Shown here one piece after another: positions 23,030 through 31,907 of a DNA stretch of 64,000 bases (positions are counted from its first letter, which is position 1; each line of letters starts with the position of its first letter). The position numbers and the translations under genes were made by a program. The notes beneath the pieces were generated by a model. It had not been told where the DNA came from, did not search any database, and saw only the letters and a program-made list of their open reading frames with translations. This DNA is from JARLGU01 sp036504535 (GTDB taxonomy: Bacteria > Armatimonadota > Armatimonadia > Armatimonadales > Capsulimonadaceae), in the NCBI GenBank assembly GCA_036504535.1, contig DASXUY010000011.1, forward strand, positions 12,273 through 76,272, given 5' to 3'.

Positions 23030-25672
23030 TTATGCGGTCGCCTTTTCGCGCACCAGCTTTTCGGCCAGCGCGATAGCATCGCCGAGCTTCGCCGGGTCCT
23101 TGCCGCCAGCCTGAGCGAAGTCGGGTCGTCCACCACCGCCACCACCAGCGACCTGCGCGGCGGCTTTGACGATGTTTCCGGCATGGAGACCGCTGTCAAG
23201 CAGGTTCTTGCTGATCTTGACCGCGATGGAGACGCGTCCGCCCGGCGCGCTGCCGAGAACGACGACGCCCACCTTGAGGCGGTCGAGGATCTCGTCGGCC
23301 AAGTTTCGCAGAGTGTCAGCGTCCGCCGTCTCCCCGAGGGATGCGGACACAAGGCGGAACGAGCCAAGGTCTACAGCGCCTGCGACGAGTTGGTCGACTT
23401 GCCCGCCAGCCGCAGCTTTTGCGAGCACAGCAAGCTCCTTGTCGCGAGCCTTCAGGTCGGCCTGCAGCTTTTCGACGACGGAGACAACATTCGCTGGCGC
23501 AGTCTTAAGGGTCGCGGCGACCTCCTGCAGAATGCGCTCCTGATCGAGGGTCTTGAGGAGGGCATTTTGACCGGTCACGGCTTCGATGCGCCGAACTCCA
23601 GCCTGGGAGCTGCTTTCACTGACGATCTTGAACAAGCCAGCCTGAGCGGTGTGGGTGAGGTGTGTGCCTCCGCAGAACTCGACCGAGTAATCGCCCATTT
23701 TGACGACACGAACCTCAGCGCCGTACTTTTCGCCGAAGAGCATCATCGCTCCCATCTTGCGAGCTTCCTCGATGGGCTTAACATGCGTCTCGATATGCAG
23801 GTCCGCTAGGATCTGCTCATTCACGTACGCTTCCACCTCACGGATCTCGTCACCACTGACGCCGCGATCGTGCGAGAAGTCGAAGCGGAGCTTGTCTTCG
23901 GTCACCAGCGAGCCGCGCTGCTGGACATGGCTGCCGAGAACGAGTTGCAGCGCCTTGTGGAGGAGGTGCGTGGACGAGTGATTGCGCTTGATCGATGCGC
24001 GGCGGCTGGCGTCGACCTGTGCCGAGACGATCTCGCCGACCTTCACTTCACCGGCAAGCACTTCGACTTCGTGGAAGAAGTAACCGCTGTCCTTTTGTGT
24101 GTCCTTAACGGTGAGCTCAAACCCTGCGCCCGCGATACGGCCAGTGTCGCCGATTTGGCCGCCCGATTCGGCGTAGAATGGTGTGCGGTTGAGGACGATT
24201 CGCACCGTCTGCCCCTCGGCGGCAGTGCCGACGATCTCGTTGCCCGCGATGATCGCGGTAATAACGCTTTCGGTCTCCGTATCGGCATAGCCCACGAACT
24301 GGGTCTCGACAACATGGCCCTCGCGGAGCTTGGGGACGACGGCGTTGACGAGCATCACTTCGCGCTCTCGCCCGCCGTGGGAGATAACCGCGTGCTCTTC
24401 CATCTTGGCGGCGAACGTGACTTCGTCGACGCCAAATCCGCGCTCGGCGGCCAATTCACGGGTCAGTTCGGGGGGGAAGCCGAATGTGGTGAACAGTTCG
24501 AACATCACGTCACCAGGCAGCGATGCTCCGGGAGTTTTGGCGAGCTCATCGAGCATGCTTTCGAGGCGCTGCGAGCCAGCGTCGAGGGTCCGCCTGAACT
24601 GCTTCTCCTCGATAGCGGCGTAGCGAAGAATGATATCCTTTTTCTCGACAAGCTCGGGATAACTTTCGGCATACTGCTCGATGACGGTGGGGATTACCGA
24701 TGTCAGCAAGTCGCCTTCGAAGCCAAGCGTGTTACGTCCAGCGAGGATAGCGCGTCGCATGATGCGGCGCAGGACATAGCCACGACCAACGTTGGCGGGC
24801 ATGACACCGTCGCCGAGGGTGAACGTTGTCGCACGAACGTGGTCGGCGATTCGCCGGAAAGCGATGTCGATCTTGCTGTCGTCGGTGCTGGTGTACGTCT
24901 TGCCGCTCAGATACTGGAGCTGCTTCAGGATAGGCGCGAAAAGGTCAGTCTCGAACGGGCCGCGCAGGTCATTGAGCACGGCGACTGTGCGCTCCAGGCC
25001 CATGCCGGTGTCGATATTCTGCTTTGGAAGCGGGGTCAGCTTGCCGCCGTCGTGCCGCTCAAACTGCATGAAGACCAGGTTCCAGATCTCCAGCCATCGG
25101 GCATCGTCCCAGACGCCGTCTGGAGTCGGCGGCAGGCTCGGCTGGGTATCGTAGAAGATCTCGGAGCACGGGCCGCAGGGGCCGTTCGGGCCTTTGGTGA
25201 TGGCGCTCGCGGGCCAGTAGTTGGCCTTTTCGCCGAAGCGGAAGATCTTGCGCTCTGGCATGCCCGCCTTGAGCCAAAGGTTGTACGCATCGTCATCGTC
25301 CTCGAAGACTGTGACGCGGACACGCGCGATATCAAGCTTGAGTACATCGAAGAGGAACTCCCACGCGTACGCGACGGCGTCGGGCTTGAAGTAGTCGCCG
25401 AACGAGAAGTTGCCGAGCATTTCGAAGAACGTGCAGTGGCTGGTGTCGCCCACTTCTTCGATGTCGGTTGTTCGCAGGCACTTCTGAACCGTGGTGGCGC
25501 GGCTGGCTGGCGGGGTCATTTCGCCAAGGAAGTACGGTTTGAACTGCACCATGCCGGCCGAGGTGAAGAGCAACGTTGGATCGTTGGGCACGAGCGAGTC
25601 AGACGCGATCAACTTGGATCGCTTGCTAATAAAAAAGTCGAGATATTTCTTACGAAGTTCGCTACCGAGCAT
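23030..25672 (-). CDS. alaS: Alanyl-tRNA synthetase
   Basis: This 880-residue enzyme attaches alanine to tRNA-Ala. The N-terminal catalytic core shows LFTSAGMVQFKPYFLG and later GMGLERT. The editing domain has the zinc/active-site motifs HSSTHLLHKAL and CGGTHLTHT (the HxxxH and CxxxH pairs). The C-terminal Gly-rich AGGGGGGRPDFAQAGG segment is also standard. Length matches bacterial AlaRS. The ATG at 25672 is chosen because the protein then begins LGSELRKKYLDFF, the family N-terminus; the open frame runs 23 codons further without homology. An extended -10 promoter lies about 110 bases upstream. Confidence 0.98.
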   Translation of the reverse strand: MLGSELRKKYLDFFISKRSKLIASDSLVPNDPTLLFTSAGMVQFKPYFLGEMTPPASRATTVQKCLRTTDIEEVGDTSHCTFFEMLGNFSFGDYFKPDAVAYAWEFLFDVLKLDIARVRVTVFEDDDDAYNLWLKAGMPERKIFRFGEKANYWPASAITKGPNGPCGPCSEIFYDTQPSLPPTPDGVWDDARWLEIWNLVFMQFERHDGGKLTPLPKQNIDTGMGLERTVAVLNDLRGPFETDLFAPILKQLQYLSGKTYTSTDDSKIDIAFRRIADHVRATTFTLGDGVMPANVGRGYVLRRIMRRAILAGRNTLGFEGDLLTSVIPTVIEQYAESYPELVEKKDIILRYAAIEEKQFRRTLDAGSQRLESMLDELAKTPGASLPGDVMFELFTTFGFPPELTRELAAERGFGVDEVTFAAKMEEHAVISHGGREREVMLVNAVVPKLREGHVVETQFVGYADTETESVITAIIAGNEIVGTAAEGQTVRIVLNRTPFYAESGGQIGDTGRIAGAGFELTVKDTQKDSGYFFHEVEVLAGEVKVGEIVSAQVDASRRASIKRNHSSTHLLHKALQLVLGSHVQQRGSLVTEDKLRFDFSHDRGVSGDEIREVEAYVNEQILADLHIETHVKPIEEARKMGAMMLFGEKYGAEVRVVKMGDYSVEFCGGTHLTHTAQAGLFKIVSESSSQAGVRRIEAVTGQNALLKTLDQERILQEVAATLKTAPANVVSVVEKLQADLKARDKELAVLAKAAAGGQVDQLVAGAVDLGSFRLVSASLGETADADTLRNLADEILDRLKVGVVVLGSAPGGRVSIAVKISKNLLDSGLHAGNIVKAAAQVAGGGGGGRPDFAQAGGKDPAKLGDAIALAEKLVREKATA

Positions 25673-25783
25673 CTTTGGTCCTATCGCGCAACGGCAGAGA
25701 GTAGGCGCACTTATGCGCTTGAAAGCATCGTTGCACCGCAAAACTGGTTCGTCCCCGCGAAAACCGCGTTTGGACGCCGGTAC

Positions 25784-25792
25784 ATTATAGCA
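25784..25792 (-). promoter_or_regulatory. Extended -10 promoter of alaS
   Basis: On the minus strand TGCTATAAT matches the extended -10 form (TGnTATAAT). No good -35 box is present, as is usual for this promoter type. The predicted leader to the alaS ATG is about 105 bases. Confidence 0.65.
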
Positions 25793-26031
25793 TATCGATT
25801 CCCTGGTGAGGCGTAAGCGCTCAGTCGCGCCGGATGGTGAATATTCACGACTAATTAAAAACAGTTATTCAGTGAATAATCGTCTGGCACTTCGCTGTTG
25901 GACTTAATACGTCAGCCGCTTTGCCAGCACACTTCCCACAGTAATAGTATATATCATGATTATGATTTTGTCAATAGAAATCAGCACGTATGTTTGATAT
26001 AATTGAGTTCATCGATAGCCCCTATCGTGCA

Positions 26032-26068
26032 AAAAAGCCGCCGCTGACAGTGAGTCGGCGACGGCTTT
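26032..26068 (-). terminator. Terminator of the Pro/Ala-rich protein gene
   Basis: On the minus strand AAGCCGTCGCCGAC pairs with GTCAGCGGCGGCTT with one mismatch, then a run of six T. It lies 16 bases past the stop codon. Confidence 0.9.
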
Positions 26069-26083
26069 GCTTGGTTGCGGGAC

Positions 26084-26713
26084 CTATGAGCCGTATGGGT
26101 TGTACTTGCGCACTGGCTTCTTTTTCTTTTTGTGCACGGGCTTCTTCGGGGCGGGCTTCTTGACAACCTTTGGTTTGGAGATCGTCTGGTGAGACGGCGC
26201 GATCATGGTTGTCGGCTTGGGCTTCTTGACGACGGGCTTGGACATCGGCGGCGCGACAGGGGTCGGCAGCGGTGTTTCGGCGACGGCGACAGGGGCGGGA
26301 GTTGGGGCGGGCGGTGGAGCGACAGTTGCCATGGCGCCGGGATCATTCACCACAGGTGCAGGAGGAGGCGGCGCGGGCGGTGTCACGATCGAAACGGGCG
26401 CGGGAGCAGGAGCAGGCGCGGGCGGAGTTGCCGCCGGTGCTGGAGCCGGGGCCGGGGCTGGCGGCGCAGGAGCCGCTTTCGGCTTGCCGAATATGAACGG
26501 GAACCATGCAGGACCGTTACCGGTGAGGGCCGCGACGCCGAGTGCGCCAGCCGCAACATACGGAGCGTTGGTGACAATTCGATTGATGGTAGACGTTGAC
26601 CCGCACTTGCCTGTGTCGGCGTAGCTTAAGTCATTGGTCGGTAACATGGTGACCGTAAAGGTCGCCGCGAGCACGGAGGCGCCGAAGCGGAGCTTCTTGT
26701 TCGGAGTATACAT
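26084..26713 (-). CDS. Secreted Pro/Ala-rich protein with Lys-rich tail
   Basis: This 209-residue protein has a signal-type N-terminus (basic residues, then a hydrophobic run to about residue 32). A short conserved-looking part follows (GKCGSTSTINRIVTNAPYVA and a hydrophobic AAGALGVAALTG helix). The middle 100 residues are almost all Pro, Ala and Val. The last 40 residues are Lys/Pro-rich, ending KKKKKPVRKYNPYGS. This resembles proteins that span or bind the cell wall through a flexible proline rod, as in TonB-like linkers or cell-wall anchors. No named family recognised. The low complexity also yields long spurious frames on the other strand. Confidence 0.78.
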   Translation of the reverse strand: MYTPNKKLRFGASVLAATFTVTMLPTNDLSYADTGKCGSTSTINRIVTNAPYVAAGALGVAALTGNGPAWFPFIFGKPKAAPAPPAPAPAPAPAATPPAPAPAPAPVSIVTPPAPPPPAPVVNDPGAMATVAPPPAPTPAPVAVAETPLPTPVAPPMSKPVVKKPKPTTMIAPSHQTISKPKVVKKPAPKKPVHKKKKKPVRKYNPYGS

Positions 26714-27516
26714 TGTGATCTGCTTTCAATGGGTGAGCTTGCACGGGTCGTCACTCCAAGTTAAGAGTGGCACTCACTGGAGATGCCCTGGAGTGGAGAG
26801 TGTCAGTGTTTGCTTCCACATTGAAACAGAATTACGCCATATCAGACTGAGTTTGAACTCCTTTCTCGCTCGGAAAACGCGATAGCAGTTCAACGCGACG
26901 GCTGAACCAAACAGGTGATTGCGTTTACTGTAAACGCATCATTGCTGTCCGGTACAAAGTGGCGTTCTCATTATGATTGTTAATAAGAAGTAGTGTCAAT
27001 AGATAACTGACAAATCGTTGCCGGATAAGGGCGAAATATGCAAAAAAATTAACCATCGCAGCGTTTTGAGGCGAGCCAGGCTCTGTTAGCGCATCGGCAG
27101 ACCAGTGAACGAACGTATGTAGGGAACAGAGGTCGCAGCTAAAGTTGCGGCGTCCAGCGGTACGAGGCTGACATCTGGCGCGAAGATGGTGGGTGGCATG
27201 CCGACGGCTGCCGCTCACGCGGGACTGCCGCTCCTTGGCGAGGGTTGGCGGCAATTTTCTCGGGGATCGCGTCCTCGAAGGCGGCCCCAAACAGTTGCGA
27301 TGCGCCACGATTGGGATGACGGGTTTGGGAACGTAACGAAAGGCTTGGCGGCTTCTACGCCGCGAACAAGTGGTGCCACCTTCTGCGGGGCGCTCCCCAG
27401 GCTTGGTTCTTTCGGAGTTCTGGCGATTGGCAGATCACCTGCCTCAATCATGGATCACACCCCAACAGGTTGAGCCTGCGGTTGGGTGTCCATAGCTACT
27501 TCATTGCCTCCAGCCC
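26714..27516. other. Gene-poor stretch between two minus-strand genes
   Basis: About 800 bases. The left part (26714-27085) shows nothing but A+T-rich sequence. The right part (27086-27451) holds a minus-strand frame interrupted by one TGA, described separately. No RNA gene recognised. Confidence 0.55.
27086..27451 (-). pseudogene. Possible decayed ORF with a single in-frame TGA
   Basis: On the minus strand one frame runs from an ATG at 27451 to a TGA at 27215-27217, then stays open to a TAA at 27086-27088. The downstream part reads MPPTIFAPDVSLVPLDAATL and has natural-looking amino-acid use. The upstream part is Arg/Pro-rich and less convincing. No family recognised, and no ribosome-binding site is clear. 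It may be a decayed gene or chance open frame in G+C-rich DNA. Confidence 0.3.
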
Positions 27517-28047
27517 CTACCCGAACCCGAGCACCGGATGCGGGATATAGGGGGCCTCCCGGGCGGCGGTTTCCTGCGGCGCGCGGTTGACGTTAAGCGC
27601 AGCGACGGCGTCATCGAGGTGGTGGGGTTTGGTGGGGCCGACGATGGGCGATGTGACCGGTAAGCGCGCCAAGAGCCATGCCAGCGCGAGTTGCGCTTGC
27701 GGGATCGCTCGGGCGGCGGCGAGGGATTCGAGGCTGTCGACGACGGCTTTGTCGGCGGATTCGGTGCGCTGGTACATCGAGTTGCCGAACGAGTCGCCTT
27801 CGGTGCGCGGGGTCACGGCGCTGCTCCACGGGCTCGCGAGGCGGCCACGGCCAAGCAGGCTCCACGGCAGCACGCCGATCCCCTCAGCGGCACAGAGCCC
27901 GAGCATTTCGCGCTCCTCCTCGCGGTAGAGCAAGTTGTAGTGGTTCTGCATGGAGACAAACCGTGTCCAGTTGTGCGCATCGGCGACGAACAGCGCTTTC
28001 GCGAACTGCCAGGCGTGCATCGACGATGCGCCAATATAGCGCGTTTT
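27517..28047 (-). pseudogene. 5'-truncated aldo/keto reductase remnant
   Basis: The minus-strand frame encodes only the C-terminal half of an aldo/keto reductase: KTRYIGASSMHAWQFAKAL, then SMQNHYNLLYREEEREML, GIGVLPWSLLGRGRLA and VTSPIVGPTKPHHLDDAV. Whole enzymes have about 320-340 residues; here about 177 remain, and the N-terminal barrel with the catalytic Asp-Tyr-Lys-His set is missing. A TGA at 28048-28050 stops the frame directly before the first recognisable residue, and no homologous frame continues upstream. A short inverted-repeat element follows. A remnant cut by deletion or insertion is the best reading; an internal ATG would give at most an inactive fragment. Confidence 0.85.
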
Positions 28048-28085
28048 TCATGGTTAGGATTCCAGATGCCCTCTGAGGCCGGGCT

Positions 28086-28165
28086 GGCCATTTTTATATC
28101 GCTGCGCGGCTCGTTAATCCCAGCGCAGTGTTGCAGCCCGAGCGACGCGAGATATAGAAATGGCC
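28086..28165. repeat. 80-bp imperfect inverted repeat at the broken end of the aldo/keto reductase remnant
   Basis: GGCCATTTTTATATCGCTGCG (28086-28106) is mirrored by the reverse complement of CGCGAGATATAGAAATGGCC (28145-28165), with most positions pairing. The arms enclose about 38 bases. The element lies directly beside the truncation point and could be a small mobile element or its scar. Confidence 0.55.
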
Positions 28166-28184
28166 GCGCGGCCAGGGAGCGCTC

Positions 28185-29042
28185 TTAAGAACGCCAGGGA
28201 TGCTCAGGCTCGTAGCCGAGAATGCGTCGCGCTTTGTCGATGGATAGCAGGGTCTCGTTCGCGGTGACGGGTTTCGCTAACGGGACGCCTGGGAAAACAG
28301 CGGCGAGAAGCTCATCGTTGGGCGTTAACATGACGGTGTCCGCGTTGGCGATGATGAAGACGTCGGCGCCGGTGATATCAGCGGTAAGGGATTTACGGAC
28401 AGCTTGGGCCGCATCTCGGGCATCGATATAGCCCCAGAGGTTCCATTTGCGTGACCGTGGATCGGTGTCGTAGCTCGGGAAGCGCGCGTAGTCCTGCGGC
28501 TCCATGATATTGGAGAAGCGAAGGCCTATGATCTTTGCGGTCGGGTCCCAGCGGCAGAACTGTTTAGCCATCTCCTCACCGAGCAGCTTTGAGAGCGAAT
28601 ACGCGCTCTCGGGGCGACCGGGATACTCCTCGTCGACAGGCACATACGGCGGCGGGGTATCGAATGGCAGCCCCAGCACGGTTTCACTCGATGCCCACAC
28701 GATGTTTGTGATTCCCAATCGGCGCGCTGCTTCGAACACGTTGTACGTGCTCATGATGTTGTTCTCGAATGTCACGGAGTTCGGCTGCATTCGAGGGGCG
28801 GGAATGGCTGCAAGGTGCACGATGGCGTCGACCGACGGCTGGCCGAAGTCGGTGCCGGTGAGCGCATCGAGGGTCTGACCAAAATCCGTGAGTTGCACCG
28901 CGATGAACGGGCAAAGGCGCACTGCGGGCGGAGTGGTGTCGATGTTCAGCACATCGTAACCGTGGGCCAAGAGGTCAGCGATGCAGGCGCGGCCTGCTTT
29001 ACCGCTGCCGCCGGTGACGGCAATTCGTCGTAGTTCGGTCAA
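28185..29042 (-). CDS. NAD(P)-dependent sugar epimerase/dehydratase
   Basis: This 285-residue extended-SDR protein starts with the cofactor motif AVTGGSGKAGRA, then has VDAIVHLAAIPAP, the Ser/Thr site VWASSETVLG and the catalytic YSLSK. It is therefore likely active, unlike the epimerase at 17273. Substrates of this family are usually nucleotide-sugars or sugar acids. The start is a TTG at 29042 because GGAGG lies six bases upstream and the protein then begins directly before the Rossmann strand; the longer open frame has no homology. It is flanked by an aldo/keto reductase remnant and a small membrane-protein gene. Confidence 0.9.
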   Translation of the reverse strand: MTELRRIAVTGGSGKAGRACIADLLAHGYDVLNIDTTPPAVRLCPFIAVQLTDFGQTLDALTGTDFGQPSVDAIVHLAAIPAPRMQPNSVTFENNIMSTYNVFEAARRLGITNIVWASSETVLGLPFDTPPPYVPVDEEYPGRPESAYSLSKLLGEEMAKQFCRWDPTAKIIGLRFSNIMEPQDYARFPSYDTDPRSRKWNLWGYIDARDAAQAVRKSLTADITGADVFIIANADTVMLTPNDELLAAVFPGVPLAKPVTANETLLSIDKARRILGYEPEHPWRS

Positions 29043-29166
29043 TGGATGCCTCCAAGGAGCCAGCCGGCGGTCCAAATCGCGCGGAAAACGGAGGCGGATC
29101 GCGGACAGCTGTATCGAGGAGATTGTACCTGTGAACGGTGGGGCAAAAAGGGAAGTGACGGGGGAG

Positions 29167-29703
29167 TCAATCGATAGGGAACAATCTGTTCCGCAGGTCT
29201 GGATTTTCGGCCACGTACATGTTACAAAATATGCCGCCCATCCAGACTGCTGCAACTGGGGCTGCGATCGCCGAGATCGCGACGATAGTTGGCCCGAAAC
29301 CGTCGTTCCATATCACGAGAGCCAATGTAACGACTCCAAACACGGAGACGGGAATAGTGGTGGACCTTACGACACGCTTGAGTTCGGCTACCGTGCTAAC
29401 GTGTTCGTCGCACTTTGCAAGAACGATAGCAAGGGCTACACCGTTTATTAAGCCGAACACCCATCCAACAAAGGAACCAATCAGCAGCCCGAATGTCAAG
29501 CCCAGCACTCCAATTGCAACACGGTTATACCACCCGACGACGCCTGGAGTAAAGGCGGTCAGGCTTCCAACGATAGCACCGAGGGACACGCCAAATATGA
29601 GACCCAGAAGGATCGCATTCCAAAACGTCCACGATGAGCTACGCTTTCGTTCGATCAGCTTGCTGTTGTCCACAAAGGAACCCCACTTGGCCATAGTGAC
29701 CAT
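29167..29703 (-). CDS. Membrane protein of unknown function, four to five helices
   Basis: This roughly 178-residue protein has hydrophobic segments at about residues 27-50, 60-80, 83-95, 120-140 and 145-165, with Gly-rich helix faces (GLIFGVSLGAIVGSL and LGLTFGLLIGSFVGWVFG). The Gly-zipper pattern is common in small membrane assemblies, but I recognise no family. Start is uncertain: ATGs at 29703 and shortly downstream are possible, as is a TTG at 29718, none with a convincing ribosome-binding site. It lies just downstream of the membrane sensor gene in the same direction. Confidence 0.68.
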   Translation of the reverse strand: MVTMAKWGSFVDNSKLIERKRSSSWTFWNAILLGLIFGVSLGAIVGSLTAFTPGVVGWYNRVAIGVLGLTFGLLIGSFVGWVFGLINGVALAIVLAKCDEHVSTVAELKRVVRSTTIPVSVFGVVTLALVIWNDGFGPTIVAISAIAAPVAAVWMGGIFCNMYVAENPDLRNRLFPID

Positions 29704-29750
29704 GTCTCGTAGGCTCAACAGCGTAATTCCTGCCAGACGTTCCCGTGTGC

Positions 29751-31352
29751 CTACACGGCAACGTCGAGCCAGCCGACGCTCATCCAGTTTTCAGAGGCGG
29801 GGGCGACGCTTTGTTCGATAATCACGGTCGTGCCGGTTTCGCCGGTAAGGAGCCAGGTGCAATCGGCGGTTTGCAGCATCATCTTGATACCGTGGCCCAG
29901 GGTACCAGCGGTGGTATAGCCACGTTCGAGCGTGGCGCGGGGAAGGTCTTTCATGTCGATGCCCGTGCCGTGATCGCGGACTATGACCTGGACGACACTG
30001 GCGCAGTCAGTTCGCACTTCCGCGACGCCGCAAGTTGCGTGGACGATAGCGTTCATGCCCGCTTCGCCAGCGGCGGTGAGTAGGTCCCATAGTCGCTCGT
30101 CGGGAAAATGGCACATGTGCGCCGCATTGCGAACAGCGTCGCGCAACTCACTTAGCCCGCCCTCACGCGAGAGATCGATCGGCTGACCAATGCGGTGATG
30201 CCTGAGAGGAGGCATCTCTGAGGGGCAGTACACGATTCGAAGTCGGCCGCTTGTAACGCTGCCGAGAACATCGGTGACAAAAGCCTGCATTCGCGAGATC
30301 GAAAGCTGGACTTCGTCATGCGCCTTCGCGAGTTCGGCGGTGCGTTCGGCCACGCGGTCTTCCAGGACGCTTTGAGCCAGACGCAGCTCGTTCTCTGCCC
30401 GCTCGCGTATTCTCGCCTGTCGTCGATAGCTCTGGACCAGGCGCGTACATATAACCAGCAGGATGGTAGCCGCAACGCCGGACGCTAGTTCTTCCGCAAG
30501 TACAAGGCGCTCCGTCCAAACCGCCGCTGCCATGGAAAGATGGGCGCTGGATTGACCGTCGTGGTATAGAGATGCGTTGAGCGCCGACTGGTGAACAACC
30601 AGCGTCTGCCAAATGACGACAGTAACGGTGATACCGGCATAACCGACCATCAACGGTATCCACGTCGGCCACCCGGTCGCTTCTTCGATGCTTTCGCGCC
30701 AGACAGTGGTGATGAAAACGAGCCCGAGGACGATAAACGCAACGGCCGTGTGCAGGGCCATCTGTGTGAGCGAGCCGTACCGATATGCGGCCGCTGCACC
30801 TGTGACATATCCACTGACACCGATGATGCCCAGAACGACGACCAAACCGCCAAGAGCGGCTGGAGTGCGACACGCTCCTTGCGTGGCCCGTTTTTCGCTT
30901 AGCTTCGCGAGGGCGACCGCGCACAGAATGAAGCAGATAGACGCGACAAACGCCATTCGCGCATACGGGGGGCTGCCAGAATTGATGTAGCACTTGAGGA
31001 AAAGCTCATCGATGCGTAGGTCGACGCTTGTTAGCCACTCAAACAATGTCAGGCCCCCAATTAGTCCAACGAGCGCGGCTGCAACTCGTGACGCCGCCCC
31101 TCGTCCGGATAGCGCGAGTAGCAAACCGATCCCGAGAATCAGGAACGCAGCAGCGGCGTTGTAAGCCATTACTGCAAATCCGGGGACAATACGCAGGCCG
31201 GGTAAGTAGTGAGCGTGCCACGATATGAGAACGGTCGCCCCTAGTAGCGCGACGAGTGCTGACGCAACTCGCGCGAGTACCGTTGCAGGTGGATTTGAGG
31301 GCCAATTCAATGGCAGAGTTTCCGATGGTGCGGTAATTGTATCAGTAGCCAT
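29751..31352 (-). CDS. Membrane sensor protein with C-terminal RsbW-type serine kinase domain
   Basis: This 533-residue protein has about eight membrane helices (residues ~28-295), a coiled coil (ARIRERAENELRLAQSVLED, then RVAERTAELAKAHDEV) and a C-terminal GHKL ATPase. The kinase motifs are the N box GEAGMNAIVHA, the G1 box VRDHGTGIDM and the G2 box GTLGHGIKMM. This fits anti-sigma-factor kinases (RsbW/SpoIIAB) rather than histidine kinases, and no phosphoacceptor His-box is seen. The N-terminal region looks like a MASE-type integral sensor. No sigma factor, anti-anti-sigma factor or phosphatase lies nearby, so its partner is elsewhere. It probably shares a transcript with the small membrane protein downstream. 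Confidence 0.85.
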   Translation of the reverse strand: MATDTITAPSETLPLNWPSNPPATVLARVASALVALLGATVLISWHAHYLPGLRIVPGFAVMAYNAAAAFLILGIGLLLALSGRGAASRVAAALVGLIGGLTLFEWLTSVDLRIDELFLKCYINSGSPPYARMAFVASICFILCAVALAKLSEKRATQGACRTPAALGGLVVVLGIIGVSGYVTGAAAAYRYGSLTQMALHTAVAFIVLGLVFITTVWRESIEEATGWPTWIPLMVGYAGITVTVVIWQTLVVHQSALNASLYHDGQSSAHLSMAAAVWTERLVLAEELASGVAATILLVICTRLVQSYRRQARIRERAENELRLAQSVLEDRVAERTAELAKAHDEVQLSISRMQAFVTDVLGSVTSGRLRIVYCPSEMPPLRHHRIGQPIDLSREGGLSELRDAVRNAAHMCHFPDERLWDLLTAAGEAGMNAIVHATCGVAEVRTDCASVVQVIVRDHGTGIDMKDLPRATLERGYTTAGTLGHGIKMMLQTADCTWLLTGETGTTVIIEQSVAPASENWMSVGWLDVAV

Positions 31353-31607
31353 TTGTCACACATCAACCAGGAGCTTACCGCACACACCGACAACACTGTG
31401 GTAGGTAGCTTGTAGCACTAATAACCGTACCACGATGGGTTTGGTTCACGACCAATTACCAGTTTTTTGTTATGGACGCGAGTACCTCTATGTGACTATT
31501 ATCGGCAGATACGCTGGTGACTGTTAGGAGATCGAACGGTTAGGCACGACAATTTTGCCGGGTAAATTTGCGGCAGAGCTATGCTACGATTGCGAGAGGG
31601 TCTGAGA

Positions 31608-31907
31608 CTACCCGGCGAAGCCGCCAGCGAGCATCCATGTGGGGATGGAGACTTCGTCGCCGTGCGGATTGACGCTGTGCGGGACGGTGATGGCGCTGTA
31701 GGAGCGGCCTTCGTCGGGCCCGGGCCACGACCAAGGACGCTGCTCGGTGCGGGGGGAGACAAAGAGGCCGTTCACGCGCTTCAGAAGGAACTCGCGGTCG
31801 CCGTCGGAAAGCTCATCGGCGAATACCACGCCGTGAACGCTCCAAAGGGCGTACACATCGTACGAGCCCAGCATTCCCCGCTTTCGATCAACTCTTCGTA
31901 TAATCAT
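31608..31907 (-). CDS. Small protein of unknown function
   Basis: This 99-residue soluble protein has a compact beta/alpha-looking start (GSYDVYALWSVHGVVFADEL), then GDREFLLKRVNGLFVSP, a Trp/Pro-rich middle and a short tail. No family recognised. The ATG at 31907 has GGAG seven bases upstream; the TTG four codons earlier overlaps that site. It stands alone between the sensor gene and the aldolase cluster. Codon use matches its neighbours, so I treat it as real, but a long overlapping plus-strand frame means some doubt remains. Confidence 0.6.
   Translation of the reverse strand: MIIRRVDRKRGMLGSYDVYALWSVHGVVFADELSDGDREFLLKRVNGLFVSPRTEQRPWSWPGPDEGRSYSAITVPHSVNPHGDEVSIPTWMLAGGFAG

Larger units (their letters stand above)
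25673..26083. other. Intergenic region upstream of alaS
   Basis: 411 bases. On the alaS side is an extended -10 promoter. Next to it lie two related palindromes, GTGAATATTCAC (25837-25848) and TTATTC-AGT-GAATAA (25865-25879), in a run of A+T-rich sequence. The terminator of the Pro/Ala-rich gene closes the region. No gene seen. Confidence 0.6.

Noticed and set aside
23870..25816. Long open frame on the strand opposite alaS
   Set aside because: It mirrors the alaS codons, has no domain or ribosome-binding site, and alaS is certain.
26132..26624. Gly/Arg-rich frames opposite the Pro/Ala-rich protein
   Set aside because: Proline codons read backwards give glycine; there is no start signal and no domain.
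27215..27217. Selenocysteine or read-through at the in-frame TGA
   Set aside because: No SECIS-like structure or known selenoprotein motif; decay or chance is simpler.
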